Shown here: in pieces, positions 46,610-59,420 of the stretch
Layout: every line of letters starts with the position of its first letter
How positions within the stretch are numbered: the first letter of the stretch is position 1
Source: Trema orientale
Lineage: Eukaryota; Streptophyta; Magnoliopsida; Rosales; Cannabaceae
DNA: 64,000 bases
Direction of reading: 5' to 3'
Assembly (NCBI GenBank): GCA_002914845.1
Contig: JXTC01000015.1
Location: 694,816-758,815 of the forward strand
Translations under genes and position numbers: made by a program
Notes under the pieces: model-generated
Seen by the model: only the letters and a program-made list of their open reading frames with translations
Database searches by the model: none
Told to the model about the DNA's origin: nothing

Positions 46610-47800
46610 CTAAAACTGAGCGTATGAAATGGTATCGAACCTGTATATGCTTTGTCCGAGTATGATAAACAGGGTTCTTTGCCAGATAGCACTTTGACTA
46701 TCACAATGCAAAGTGCTCTTCCCATAATTCTGACTCAGTTCCTCTAGGAAACTCTGCAACCATATCAACTCCTTGCTTGCTTCTGTCACAGCAACATACT
46801 CAGCTTCAGTAGTAGATAAAGCAACAATCTTTTTGTAGCTTTGAGACCCAGCTAACCGATGTACCACCTAATGTGAATACATATCTAGTAGTACTTTTTC
46901 TGCCATCTATATCACCAGTCATGTCAGCATCAACATAGCCTTGTAAACCCAAATTTGATTTTTTGAAGCATAGGACCATGTTACTAGTACCTCTCAAGTA
47001 CCTGAAAATCCACTTCACCGCTTCCCAGTGTTGTTTTTCCAGATTGCTCATATATCGGCTCACAACTCCTACTGCATGTGCTATATCTGGTCTGGTGCAT
47101 ACCATGGCATACATAAGACTGCCAATAGCAAAAGAATAAGGTACCTTGGCCATGTGAGCTCGCTCCAGCTCTGTTGAGGGCGACTGCTCCTTAGTTAGTT
47201 TGAAGTGACTTGCCAAAGGAGTACTTACAGGCTTTGCACCATCCATGTTGAATCTGCTAAGTACCTTCTTCACATACTCCTCCTGAGATAGCTTCAAACT
47301 CCCATTCACCCTATCTCTAGAAATCCGCAACCCAAGGATTTGCTTTGCAGCTCCCAAATCCTTCATAGAAAACTCTATTGACAATTCTTTCTTGAGCTTA
47401 TCGATTTCCTCCATATTAGCTCCAGCAATTAACACATCATCTACATATAGAAGTAGAATAATATAGGAATTGTCAAACCTTTTCACGTAACAGCAATGAT
47501 CTGCCTGGCACCGCAAGCAACCATTATTACTCATAAATGCATCGAACTTCTTGTACCACTGTCTTGGAGCCTGTTTCAGGCCATACAAGTCTTTTGATGT
47601 TTGCACACTATTCTCTCATTCCCTTGTACTTCAAAACCTTGTGGTTGTTTCATGTAAATTTCTTCCTCTAGGTCGCCATGAAGAAATGCCGTCTTGACAT
47701 CTAATTGCTCTAGTTGCAAGTCTTCTTTAGCCACTAACCCAAGTATTGTTCTAATAGTGGTCAATTTAACCACTGGAGAGAAAATCTCGGTGTAGTCGAT
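46610..47800 (-). mobile_element. Copia reverse transcriptase and RNase H region
   Basis: Reverse transcriptase signatures include [16 protein letters not shown], the catalytic LLLYVDDVLIAG (YVDD) and YAMVCTRPDIAHAVG. RNase H follows with [28 protein letters not shown] and LHCDSQSA. Part of the element above. Confidence 0.88.
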
Positions 47801-47809
47801 GCCTTCTTT

Positions 47810-49570
47810 CTGTTAAAAGCCTTTGACAATAAGTCTTGCTTTGTACCGCTTGCTACCATCATGTTCTTCTTTTATTCGGTACACCCACTTATTGTGTAAC
47901 GCCTTCTTTCCTTCTGGTAGTTCGGCCAGTTCCCATGTCTGATTGGACGCCAGTGACTCCATCTCATCTTTCATGGCTAACTCCCACTTGATTGACTTAT
48001 CATTCTGCACTGCTTCTTCATAACTCTCTGGCTCGCCTTTATCAGTCAAAAGAATGTAATGCAGTGCTGGAGAATATCTCTGAGGAAGTCGAATTATTCT
48101 GGAAGATCTTCTGAGTTCACCTACTGGGGTTTGTGGGTCTGCTGCTGGTGCTACAGCTTCTTGATCTTTCTGGCCATCTACTGGGATGCCATTCAATGGT
48201 ATTACCCTAGCTTTTTTTACTTCAGGACATACACTATCAGCTCTGATGCCTAATCTGTCTTTGTACATCACCTCCTCGTTGAATATGACATCCCTGCTTC
48301 TGATGATCTTTCGATTTTGGTCATCCCAGAAACGATAACCAAACTCAACATCACCATAACCAATAAAGAAACATTTTTTAGACTTGGGATCAAGTTTACT
48401 TCTATTGGCAGGGTCTATATGAATATAAGATAGACAACCAAATATTTTTACGAAAGAAAGATTTACCTCTTTGCCGCTCCAGACTTCCTCTGGTATTCTG
48501 AAATCCAATGGTACTGACGGCCCTCTGTTGATAAGATATGCAGCAGTGTTAACTGCATCGGCCCAGAATATTTTTGGCAACCCTGCGTGCAACCTCATGC
48601 TCTTTGCATGTTCATTCAAGGTTCTGTTCATTCTTTCAACAATACCATTCTGCTGAGGTTTCCCTGGAATGGTTTTCTCGAACTTGATCCCATTAATGGC
48701 ACAATATTTCTTGAAATCATCATCATCATATTCTCCCCTATTATCAGACCGCAAACATTTCACTTTTAGATTAGTCTCATTCTCAACCATGGCTTTCTAT
48801 TTCTTAAAGATATCATAATCATCAGACTTATTTTTTAGAAAATAAACCCATACCTTTCTGCTCGAATCGTCAATGAATATCACATAGTATCTTGAGCCTC
48901 CAAGGGATGTCAAGGAGATGGCCCCCACACGTCTGTATGAACCAGCTCCAATTTTGCTGCTTTCGGTTCTCTTCCGCCTTTCGAAAAGCTCACCCTTTTC
49001 TGCTTGCCAAAGATACAGCTTTCGCACAGGCTATGCTCAACTGACTCCAGCTCTGGTAGCTTTTCCTTTAAGAGTAATACCTTCATTCCTTTTTCGCTCA
49101 TATGCCCAAGTCTACAGTGCCATAGACTTGAAACAATACCAGCAATGATAGTTGCTAATGTATCTCTGCAACTGGAAGTTGTGTAAAGAGTTCTAGTTTT
49201 ATTTCCTCGAGCAATGACCATGGCTCCTTTGCTAACTTTCCACGAGCCACCGGTAAAGGTCACATTGTGTCCTTCCTCGTCAAGCTGTCCCACCGATATA
49301 AAGTTCCGCATCAATCTAGGTACATGCCTTACTTTCTGAATTTTCCACATCGATCCGTTTGACATTTTCAGACAGATATCACCCATACCAACAATATCCA
49401 AAAGTTCTCCATCGGCTAGATAAACTTTTCTGTAATTACCAGCGACATAGTTCTCTAATACATCACGATGTGCAGTGGTATGAAACGAAGCTCCAGAGTC
49501 TAAGACCCAAGAGTCAATTGGATTATCTACAGACAACAGTAAAGTGTCTTGTACCTCATCAGTCACGACA
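47810..49570 (-). mobile_element. Copia protease and integrase region
   Basis: The protease motif WVLDSGASFHTT (DSGA) is followed by LIxVGQL-like NFISVGQLDEEGHNVTF. A zinc-binding HCRLGHMSEKGM...CESCIFGKQ comes next. The integrase core has KCLRSDNRGEYDDDDF and PQQNGIVERMNRTL. Confidence 0.88.
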
Positions 49571-49644
49571 TTCGCATCGTTTCTGTTGTCATCTTTCCTT
49601 GGTGCTCTGTAATTCTTTTTTATGTGGCCAATCTTGCCACAATT

Positions 49645-50370
49645 TCAGCATTCCGGTCTTCTTCCAGATCTGGACTTGTCTCTGCCATTCCTTGACTTGG
49701 ACCTACCACGACTCCGGTTAGAATTCTTTTCACTGCTTCTACCCCTGTTCTCGAGATTTAGAGCAGAACTTGATGATGCACCTTCACCCGAATCAATTCT
49801 GCGAACTTCTTCCGCCAAAATTCGGTCTCTAACATCATTGAATTGCAGCTTTCCTTTGCCAACGGAATTACTAATCGCAGCCCTCATTGGTTCCCAACTG
49901 GTTGGTAGAGATGCTAAAAGAATTAGAGCACGAACTTCATCGTCGAAATTAATTTCGACGGACGTCAACTGAGAAACGATTGTGTTGAACTCATTGATAT
50001 GAGTTGCAACTAAAGCACCTTCTTCCATCTTTAAATAAAATAACTTCTTCATCAGATGTATCTTATTATTTGCCGACGGTTTCTCATACATGTCTGACAG
50101 GATGTTCATCATCTCTGCTGTAGTTTTTGCCTCCACCACATTATGAGCAACGTTCTTCGTTAGCGTTAATCGGATCACGCCTAACACCTGTCGATCAAAG
50201 AGTTCCCAATCGTCATTCTCCATCTTCTCGAGTTTCTTTCCTGATAGAGGCTGATGCAACTTTTTACTATGCAGATAATCACTGATCTGCAATCTCCAGT
50301 ACGAGAAGTCTGTATCGTCAAACTTGTCAATTCCGGGTCTTGATCCTTCACCTCCGGCCATCGCTCCCAC
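49645..50370 (-). mobile_element. Copia gag region
   Basis: UBN2-type gag that in element sense opens MAGGEGSRPGIDKFDDTDFS and carries YWRLQISDYLHSKKLH and LPTSWEPMRAAISNS. It ends in an Arg/Ser-rich stretch before the zinc knuckle area. Confidence 0.85.
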
Positions 50371-50400
50371 TAAAATATCGAACGAAGCTCTGATACCAGT

Positions 50401-50916
50401 TGTTAGGGAATAACCTCCCAATAAATGCACAATAGTGGAAGCGATAAAATAAACACGAAAAAATAATGCTGAAATAAAATAAACAGGACACACACAAATT
50501 AGCGTGGTTCACCAATTTGGCTACGTCCACGGAGCTGCTACAGATTTTCACTATTAGGAGAAAAAGAATCTTTACAAGTGTTTATACTTAACACTCTCAA
50601 TTCACACCCCAGACCCTGAATACACCCAAGAAAAAAAACTGGATTTTTCTCTAACTCTCAAGAATAAAATCTCTCTATTTTACTCTCACTATGCTTAGTA
50701 TTTCTCAATTTCTGGGATGATGAGAGCAGTAGATGAGAAGGCCTTTTATAGGTGTGCTTAGGCTTCTCTTACACGATTTTGACAATCAAGTTTTTCCTTT
50801 TTTAATACACAGAATGCATACACACATATACACACACAGTTTCAACACCCTTTGGCTGACAAAAAGAATAATGCATTAAATGCATTTAATGCATTCACAT
50901 GCATTCTAGAGTAACT
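50401..50916 (-). repeat. 5' LTR of the Copia element
   Basis: In element sense this LTR is followed at once by the tRNA-type primer-binding site. A CCTTTTATAGG motif lies inside both LTRs and may serve as the TATA region. Confidence 0.9.
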
Positions 50917-50921
50917 TTTAG

Positions 50922-52550
50922 CCCATTTTATTTTATTTTTTCTCAATTATTCTGGACTATACTACTATATAACTTAAAGATCAAAGTGTGTTGTAAGTCA
51001 CCACCACTTACCTCTGCTACGAACGAGGGAGTACAAAGATGAAGCAATGAGGAACTTGCTATTGGAGAATAGGTCCAATAGATGTATGACACCCTAACAA
51101 AGTATGGGTTCTTAAGGTGAATTTTACATGTGAGTTTATTTTCTCTTAGTTAGTGTGCGTTGTAGCATTATATACCACTTCATTTTTTATTAGAAGCAAC
51201 TTTGCATCATGGTTACGATTAAAAAAAATGTGATGGATGTGTCAAATTCTCATTTTCTGATGATTTGATATTATAGTTGTCAAATCAATTTAAAAGAGCC
51301 ATTATCATGAAATTTTCATAATAGTTAACTATAAGTAAATAACATGTGGGCCTTTTTTTTAAAAAAATTGATGGACAGTTTTTTTTTTTTTTTTTTGGAG
51401 CGCTCTTTTTAGTTAATTTAAATTTGGGGATTATATATACACCCTAATTTTACATAAAGGCACTTTGTTAATCAATAAAATGACTAAAAAAGACAATTTA
51501 AAAAAAGAAAAAGAAAACACTCAATCTTCGTCTTTCCTTCTTTTTCAATTTTGCATGAACGTTTTTATTGAAAATTCTCTTTCATCTTTTATCTTATTAT
51601 TTTTTTTAAATTTCTTTTTATGTGCAATTCATCTCTTCCAATCCCAATTTTTTTGATAATCTCTTTAATCTTAAATTAAAGTCAAGAAAGTGAAATTTTT
51701 TTGCTTTATACCTAGTTTGCTTGGTTTTATTTTTTTAATTTCTTTTACTGTTTCATTTTCTTGTGTTAATTATTTGTTTCTATCATAGTTTTTTGTTTAA
51801 TGATTCAATCTTTTCATTATAAAAAGTAAAATTACTAATTTTTTTTAGTTCATAGATTTGCAAAGAAGAAAATTAATTTTAAAGAGTATTTGGGGTGCTT
51901 TTAACGTGGTTTTTGTTTTTTTGTCCTGATTTATTTTTTTATTTATTTTAAGAGTACCTTAATAATTATGTGGAGTGCAAGTATAACTCTTTTTAAATTT
52001 TGTGCTCTTTTATTTATTACTATTGAATTAACAACAATATCTATATGCATCAAATTTTATCGTTGCTATCCACATATTATTATTTTTAATTGATGTTCTA
52101 GCATCCCCAGCTAATTCCTTTTCTATAAACTATCATCACAACTACATTGTCATGTTGATTGTGATAATTATATGTTCGTTTTTTAATCAAAGCATTTTCA
52201 TTATATTATCTAATTGATCCAATTGAATGACAGGTCTAAAAACATTTGAATCTGGATATATTATAACCCTACTTAGACTTCAGAAAAAATTGCGTTGACA
52301 TTAATTCAAATTAAAATTAAAAAATGGAAGAAACAAAAATGGAGAATTTTTTTTTTTTGTATTTTGAGATAAATTTAAAAGAAATATTTTTATTCCATTT
52401 CACACTTATTAAAATGACTACATGAATTAAAATTGAAATAAAAATAAGTTGAATTAACCTATTATTATAGGTTATTTTTTTAGTTGATCAAAAGCACTTA
52501 TGGACGGAGAAAAGTAAAAATACTTATTGAAAACCCATTATATATACATG
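50922..52550. other. AT-rich intergenic sequence, no gene seen
   Basis: Long T and A runs, with no domain in any frame and no bounded repeat identified. Confidence 0.5.
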
Positions 52551-52768
52551 GCCATAATTCGATAGATTTTTTTTACCTATGTATATATTTTTTTTCCAGC
52601 CGTTAGATCATTATTTAACGGCTACCATAATTTGAATAGTTAAAAAAAAATAATAAAAATAAATATATATTATTTAATATTTTTATTTCTTCACCTTTGA
52701 CATGCGTGATAAATTTTAATTACAATACATATAAATAGATTTAAAAATTTTTTTACCGGATTGGTGCT
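52551..52768. mobile_element. Diverged (TA)n-bounded MITE, copy 4
   Basis: Flanked by TATATATA on the left and by a (TA)n run of about 12 units on the right (52769-52791). It shares with the other copies the GATAGATTTTTTTTACCTATG start, a CCGTTAGATCATTATTTAACGG core and an ACCGGATTGGTGC end, but is strongly diverged. Confidence 0.5.
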
Positions 52769-52791
52769 TATATATATATATATATATATAT
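52769..52791. repeat. (TA)n microsatellite
   Basis: An uninterrupted TA run next to the diverged MITE copy. Confidence 0.85.
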
Positions 52792-53617
52792 GAGGGTTGC
52801 TTTCAATTGCGTGGTCTGGAGTCAAGGGTGCAATATGAGTTATTTTGGAGGGGAAAGAGGCAAAGGAGTTTAGTGTGTGAATTTGGATAAGATTTGTTGG
52901 TGTGTGGGATTTGGACAAACAAAGAAAGGGCACATCTAGTTGCCTTTTTCTTATCCCTGTTCACAGACATAATGTACGGCCAGATTTCATTTTTTAGGAA
53001 ATTTCGGAGTGTCTAAAAGGCCTCACGTGAGAAGTGACCTATTACTAAATTTCGAAAGATACAAATATTCACCTAGATATTTCAATGAAAAGTACCGATA
53101 GTGATAAAGAAAAGTGGAAAAGGAGATTTACCCATCTGCCCAGATTTCCAAGATATTTCCTATTTCTTCTTTTTTTAAAAATAATTATTATTTCTGTAAA
53201 TAAAATTCTAAGTGAATATAATATTTTTTTTTGCTGGAAATTTTGGGGAATATAATAAGTTAAAATAAAGAAAGTTTATTTGTATTATTTTTATGGTTAA
53301 GTGAAAGAGTCAATAATGTTTCAAGTTCTCTTCAAAAAAAGAAATAATAACATTTCAAGTGAAAAAAATAAATAAATTCAATGATATTTGAACCATGATT
53401 TCTCAAATTAATTAATATATTCCCGTCTTCTATTAGGCTGGAGTAACATTAGACATTTTTCAATTATTATACCAAAAGATTTTCAACCATGCATATGTTT
53501 TTCAAAGAGTGGCCCGTAATATCTTCTTCCTAACCGTATTTGTCATGTTCTTACTAACCACATTTGGCATGTGCTTAGTTAATTAGAGAATCGATTGATT
53601 TGATATATATATATATA
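52792..53617. other. Intergenic sequence, no gene seen
   Basis: No coding frame or bounded repeat is supported. Confidence 0.45.
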
Positions 53618-53853
53618 GGAAACTAGTAGGTATTTTTTTTTTTTACTTATGTATAGGTATCAATTTGGTCAATAAAAATTTTTTTGCACATTTTTTTACA
53701 TTAAAAAGTAAGAGAGAGGAATAACATTAATGATGTACGTCTTTTCATGCACATCATTATAGCCGTTGGATCACCATCTAATGGTGATCCAAGGGCTAAA
53801 AAAATACCTACACATAGATAAAAAAAATATATATATTTACTAGATTGGCAACC
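53618..53853. mobile_element. (TA)n-bounded MITE, copy 3
   Basis: Begins GGAAACTAGTAGGTATTTTT after a TA run and ends TACTAGATTGGCAACCA before a longer TA run. The body matches copies 1 and 2 (TTTGCACATTTTTTTACATT, ATGTACGTCTTTTCATGCAC, GCCGTTGGATCACC). Confidence 0.75.
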
Positions 53854-53875
53854 ATATATATATATATATATATTT

Positions 53876-55450
53876 AAGGTATAGAGAACTGATTGATTTG
53901 ATATTTCTTAAAGTTTTATTATAATTGTTGGTAATTTGAAGATTTCCATATTTCAGTAAACTATATCGATTACTATCGATATCCATATTTTTTAAAAAAT
54001 TTAACTATCAATATTTCTACATATTTTCATCCCTACATTGTGGCAATATTCAAAATGTAATTATGGGTAATATATTCAGTGTCCTAAATTCTAATAGATA
54101 ATATGGATATCCTTACTCAAAATTAAGATGGTACCAAAAATTTGTGCCATACTAAATAAAAAAAAAACATAGCATGTGAAAGAAAAATAGGGAACTTGCA
54201 ATGGTTCAAACGATCGACATTTTTTTTTTCCCCAAAAAGCGTATTGGAAATACCCTTAAGTTGTTCTTGAATGATCCATTATTTACTGTGATTTTTTATG
54301 TAGATCTCATTAGATGTAAAGGAAGATAATAGATGCAACATAACCTTAATGAATGTAGTTAATTTAAAAGCATCCTAAGCAAAAGTAGGAAAAAAGAGAG
54401 AAAATAGTAAGAACCAAAATGAGAAAGACATGTTAGAAAAACATGCAGAAACATAAAACACTAGAGTAACTCTGAAGCTAGTTCATTAATTTAATTACAT
54501 TAAATCCTCAGTTGACTGAATTAGTACTTTCGAATGGTTCTCCCAAGGAGGCCGTTAAGAGCCTTAGTTTACGTAATCAAAATTTCAGTTTTAAATATCG
54601 ATCATGCTAAATTTGTTGTAACCAAGGTGAACAATGGGGTTCAATTTCCCGAAATTTCTCTCAATAATTAACTAATTACTATGCAACAAGCACATGTGGT
54701 GTTTTGAGACAATGATTATATTATATCTTTTTTTCATTTTGTTTGAAGGAATCATGTTGCATCTTTTGCACGCAATTATATATATCTAGTGTATATATTT
54801 TACGCAGGGCATAGACGTATTATTCTTAAGAGGACCAGTCTCATTCATATTTTGGTCAATATAAGTCACGTTTGGTTAAGATGATGTTGGTTAAAATGCG
54901 GCATATATTGGCTAAAACATAAAGGAAACCGGTCCTGTCGAGGGGACTATATCTGTGACCATTTTACATGTGTGTGTATATATGTATCCCAGGTTTCTTC
55001 CTCCATTGTTCTTGATCTTTCATACTTGGGAAAGTGACTTCCATAAAGAGTTTTATTCCCTAAATTCCTCCTCAAGTTAAGGTGGTTTTCTAGTTAATAT
55101 CGTTGTCTTTTTGTTGATATCGTTTTTCCAATTCATACAATTTCTTGGTTGATGTCGTTTCCCAGGTTCATGCATTTTTTTGGTTATTGTCCCTTTTTCA
55201 GTTTATTTTATTTTTCTCTCTTTTTCTTATTTCGTTCATTAATGTTGTTTTTCTAATTCATGTCCCAGTTTGGACAATTCTCTAATAAATCAAGAATTAA
55301 AAATGGGACAATAATATAAAGTTTGTTGGAGGTAATTTTCCCGACTAATAATATAAATACACGTGACAGACAAATAAAATACAAAATGACGTGTCTTTTT
55401 GGCCACTAGGATTGAGACCCCTCCGACCTGTGGTTGGACAGAAGATGAGG
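53876..55450. other. Intergenic sequence with a degenerate ~40-bp repeat
   Basis: No gene. From about 55080 to 55265 a loosely repeated unit of ~40 bp (GTTGATATCGTTTTTCCAATTCAT and variants) occurs about four times. Confidence 0.45.
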
Positions 55451-55850
55451 TGTAACGCTCCAAGTCCCACATCGGGTATGTTCTGGGAAGATCATGGGTA
55501 TTATAAGTGATGGGCATGAGCCCAAAAGTACCTTTAAGCTAGCACTTTTGGGTGAGGCCCAGTGGTGTTACATTTGGTATCAGAGCCGACTCTATACCTG
55601 TGTGGGTCTTGGAAGGTTACCACAGGCCGAAATCGTAGTGAATGTGGACTCCGCCCATAGGGGGTTATATGTGGGCTATTGAATGTGGACCCTCTAGCGA
55701 GGACGCTAGGCCCTTAACGAAGGAAGACTGTAACGCCCCAAATCCCACATCAGGTATATTCTGGGAAGATCATGGGTATTATAAGTGATGGTCATGAGCC
55801 CAAAAGTACCTTCAAGCTAGTACTTTTGGGTGAGGCCTAGTGGTGTTACA
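55451..55850 (+). mobile_element. TRIM (terminal-repeat retrotransposon in miniature)
   Basis: A 400-bp element. The two 122-bp LTRs (55451-55572 and 55729-55850) begin TGTAACGC and end GGTGTTACA. They are separated by 156 bp that open with the primer-binding site TGGTATCAGAGCC (initiator-Met tRNA type) and close with a purine-rich AACGAAGGAAGAC. The perfect target duplication is TGAGG (55446-55450 and 55851-55855). It has no coding capacity, as usual for TRIMs. The LTRs differ at about 7% of positions, which suggests a few million years. It is structurally whole. Confidence 0.92.
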
Positions 55851-55855
55851 TGAGG

Positions 55856-57930
55856 GCTACCAGATTGGGTAATCTCAAATTCCACTCCGTTAGGAATAAT
55901 CAACTCTAAAGGGAATAAGGAGTTGGATAACACCCAACTAGCGGTCGGCATTACCAACAATAATTGATCATCCGTGCTAAGCACTAGCACTCGGACCATG
56001 GGCCAATTACTAGATAACTTAACCACACAAAATATGGCTAACGAATATTCTATAGTTATAACCCAAGCGACAAATCCATAGAGAACGATACATATACCCT
56101 CCTTACTTATCCTCATCCGTACAAAGGGTGAGTGAGACACATTTCACCATTTTACAGGACACATGGCCACTAACACTAGCAATTTTGAGGTCATAAGACC
56201 ACTAATAAATCGTAAAGATTAGGACACCAAAATCTTGCACAAATATTTATACTAGTGATGTGACATCATTTTTAACTACATAGCTTTAAATGATGTGGTC
56301 TTACATTCAAAAAAGAAGTGGTTGAAATGAAATCCACATCAAGTGGTATAAATGTTTGGTGTAAGATATTAGCGTATCTAGTATTAATCCTACAATAAAT
56401 AGTACTTATTTCCGGTAAGCCGCCAGAATTCCCGAAAAATCCTATTTATGTTTTCTCTATTTCACTTATTCCCAAGAAATACAGTACTTTATTAATTATT
56501 TTTTACCATTCTAACATTATTTTTTAAGAAGAATTGGCAAGTACCATACTAGTACTTACAAGATATTGGTGAAAAGTCCATTTACAATTTTATTCACAGT
56601 TGTATGAACCACACATACAATAAATTTAAGTTTTGGGTCTTCTGAAAAGAACCCTCGTTAGTTCAATGACTAAAATCTATGCTAACATTTTGGCTCTATA
56701 TTCGAATTTAAACACAATAGAATAAATATGGACATTTTAAATCCTCTAGATAATGCCCTCATCTTCAACAAATTATCCTCAGACTTCTCATGGACTGGTG
56801 TGATACGATCTGCAAATAGAGCTGGAGAATCCGCAACTGCGACGTGAGATACGGCTTGTGGTGCATGGGCCGAATGTTGACAAGACTACTCCTAGTCTGC
56901 TATAATGTGGGCTGGACTTTGGGCTTTGTTACTATATGGGCCAAGTTGTAATGCACTCAATAATTGAAAAGCTAATGCTAATCATAACCATTCATGAGAG
57001 TTAAGTCGTTTATAATTAATTATGCGTATAGGTGTGTGAACATATCTGCTGAGTTTGTCAAATCCTAATGATAACTCATATGACATAGTGAGAGGTAGAC
57101 ATAAATATCTAATATAATAGTACAGTCGTCCACTTATTAAGATAAGATTATGCTAAACATTATCAGATATATTAACATCCGATAATCCGAATCATAGCCT
57201 TAAAAAAATAGCAAATATAATTAATAAGTACCGTGCTAGATCCATCTGATCGTAATTAGTTAATGGAATTTAATAACTACGTAGTTTGTGAACTTATTTA
57301 TTATTTTGCAGCGATTCTGCGAGATACTTTTTGTCAACGTAATATCAGTATATATCATTAGAATATAGTTTACATTTAATAAGGCATTTGGGTTTATTAG
57401 GAGCGATATTGTAAATAATAACTAATATAGTTAAAAAACATTATTTTCTGGAATTAAATAAAAGTAACAATGTTAGATAATGCATTAGAAAATTGTTACT
57501 TGTTAATTAGTGTACTGCATAACTTATGTGGAGTAGTAGGATCATTAGCAAAATATTTCGGAAGAATTTGAAACTCCAACTAATTAGTTATTGAAGTTTG
57601 ATACAAACAGCGGAGTGCATACTAACTAATGTAAGTATAATATTGTATGACCAAGAACTTTAGCACGTACTTATAGTTTTTAAATACATGTACTAGCTTG
57701 ACTGTTATATTTTCTAGAGGTGGTTCTAAGCATCTATATATATCTTTCCTGCAACAACCAAATTAGTCATCTATACTGTCAACGTGGCTTACTCTGCCAC
57801 AATAAATGGCTTAAATTATAGGCTTTTGTTGGTATACTACACCTAATAATTCAATGGCCAATATTAAAAGAAGGTTAGATGAGAAAATATAAGGCCACGT
57901 TGGTAGCATTCTCTCTGTTCAATCTGAGCT
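55856..57930. other. Intergenic sequence, no gene supported
   Basis: The TRIM splits a longer minus-strand-open stretch (to ~56140) whose translation I do not recognise. It may be old repeat sequence. The rest shows nothing supportable. Confidence 0.4.
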
Positions 57931-59420
57931 CTTTTGGCTATAAATAGCAGAGCTCCCAGCGATCAGAAAATCAACTCAACTCCAAGTACATTAAATAATT
58001 CTCTTTCTAATATTTATCTTATATCTTGAGTGAGAGAAAGGGTTCTTTAGAGTTGGGTGTAAGAGTACTCTTGCGCGTAATTGGGCTTTAGGTTATGAGT
58101 GAAATTTGTCAGTGACTTTTGTAACTATCTTCTTTGTTATAGTGAAATTTTCTCGCTGCTCTTCGACCATAAACGTAGGCTATCATATATAGTTGAACCA
58201 TGCTAAAATCTCTATGTCTTATTTTTTGCCTGTGTTCATTTCACCATATAAGTAGCATCACTAGCACTGTTCATGTATACATCACTATTCATATATACAG
58301 CACTATTCATGCATACGACACTATTCACAACTACAATACTATTCCATATCGATGTTCTCGCATCAAAAAACTGGTATCAGAGCAAGGTTATAGTGATTGC
58401 TAAATTCGATGTGGAGAAATTTGATAGTGAAAACGATTTTAGTTTATAAGGGGTAAAGATGCGGGCTCTGCTGATACACCAAGGTTTGGCAAAAGCCTTG
58501 AAGGGTAAGGAAGCTCTGCTGGCGTCTCTATCAGACAAAGACAAGCATGAGATTTTGGAGAAAGCACATAATGTAATTTGGTTGAGCATAGGAGATGAGG
58601 TATTGCGGCAAGTTTCTGAAGAAGATATTGCTGCGAAATTATGGTTGAAGCTACAAAGTTTGTAAATGACCAAGTCACTCATTAACTGACTTTATTTGAA
58701 AAAAAGATTATATACTCTTCAAATGCATGAGGGTAAGTCCGTTAAAGTGCACTTGGATGATTTTAATAAAATTATCATTGATTTAAGAAATATAGATGTC
58801 AAAATTGACGAGGAAGATCAAGCCATTATTCTGTTGTGTTCCTTGCCAAATTCCTATGAACACTTCATCAATACTATGATGTATGGTCGGGAAACTCTCA
58901 CCATGGAGGAGGTTAAGGCGGCATTAAACTCGAAGGAATTAAAGAAAAAAGTATCAGAAAGTAGATTAGAAGGCTCGACAGAAGGTCTAATCATACAAGG
59001 AAGAAAAGAAAAGAAAGGTTCCACCAGTGGTAGAGGTAGATCTAGATCTAAATCTACGAAACAAAAATATTTTCATTGTCACAAGGAAGGGCATTTCAAA
59101 AGAGATTGTCCGGAGCGTAAAGGCAAATAAAAAGAGACGAGTTCTGATTCTAAATATGTGGCCGTAGCAGATGGCTACGATAGTGCGTATGTTCTTTCAG
59201 TTTCTGTTACCAACTCAGGTGATGAGTGGGTACTTGACTCAGGGTACTTATAACATATGTGTCCCAACAGGAATGTATTTACCACTTACTAATCCATAGA
59301 TAATAAGAAGGTCCTTATGAGGAAATAATACAGCCTCTAAGGTAGTCGGTATCAGCACAATACAAATCAAAATGTTTGACGAAATTGTGAGAGTGTTGAC
59401 CTATATGTCTAAGTAATATA
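57930..59420 (+). mobile_element. Copia retrotransposon 5' fragment (LTR end, primer site, gag, start of protease)
   Basis: A TATA box TATAAATA (57939-57946) probably belongs to the LTR. The LTR ends before a primer-binding site TGGTATCAGAGCAAGG at about 58371. Gag follows (~58400-59130) with [50 protein letters not shown] and a zinc-knuckle-like [12 protein letters not shown]. The protease start WVLDSG is near 59228. No integrase, reverse transcriptase or second LTR is present. The left edge of the LTR was not fixed. It is a broken, clearly truncated relative of Tnt1-type elements. Confidence 0.8.
58265..58345 (+). repeat. 18-bp tandem repeat, ~4.5 units, in the LTR end
   Basis: Units CACTGTTCATGTATACAT, CACTATTCATATATACAG, CACTATTCATGCATACGA and CACTATTCACAACTACAA, then a partial TACTATTC. 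They lie just before the primer-binding site of the Copia fragment. Confidence 0.8.

Larger units (their letters stand above)
45902..50916 (-). mobile_element. Nearly whole Copia LTR retrotransposon (Tork/Tnt1-like)
   Basis: A 5.0-kb element on the minus strand. The LTRs are 45902-46416 and 50401-50916 (~515 bp), with a 5-bp target duplication TTTAG on both sides (45897-45901 and 50917-50921). A primer-binding site TGGTATCAGAGC (initiator-Met tRNA type) abuts the right LTR. The domain order in element sense is gag (~49650-50370), protease and integrase (~47900-49550), reverse transcriptase (~46900-47800) and RNase H (~46610-46870), which is Copia order. It looks almost full length but has about half a dozen breaks. 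The LTRs differ by about 7% by eye, so it is probably a few million years old. It sits ~670 bp upstream of the PTST2-like gene. Confidence 0.92.

Noticed and set aside
49359-49972. Plus-strand open frames of ~120 codons
   Set aside because: Antisense to the Copia gag and protease region.
55817-56140. Minus-strand open frame of 107 codons
   Set aside because: It ends inside the TRIM LTR, so part of it is transposon sequence. The remainder is unrecognised and could be old repeat.
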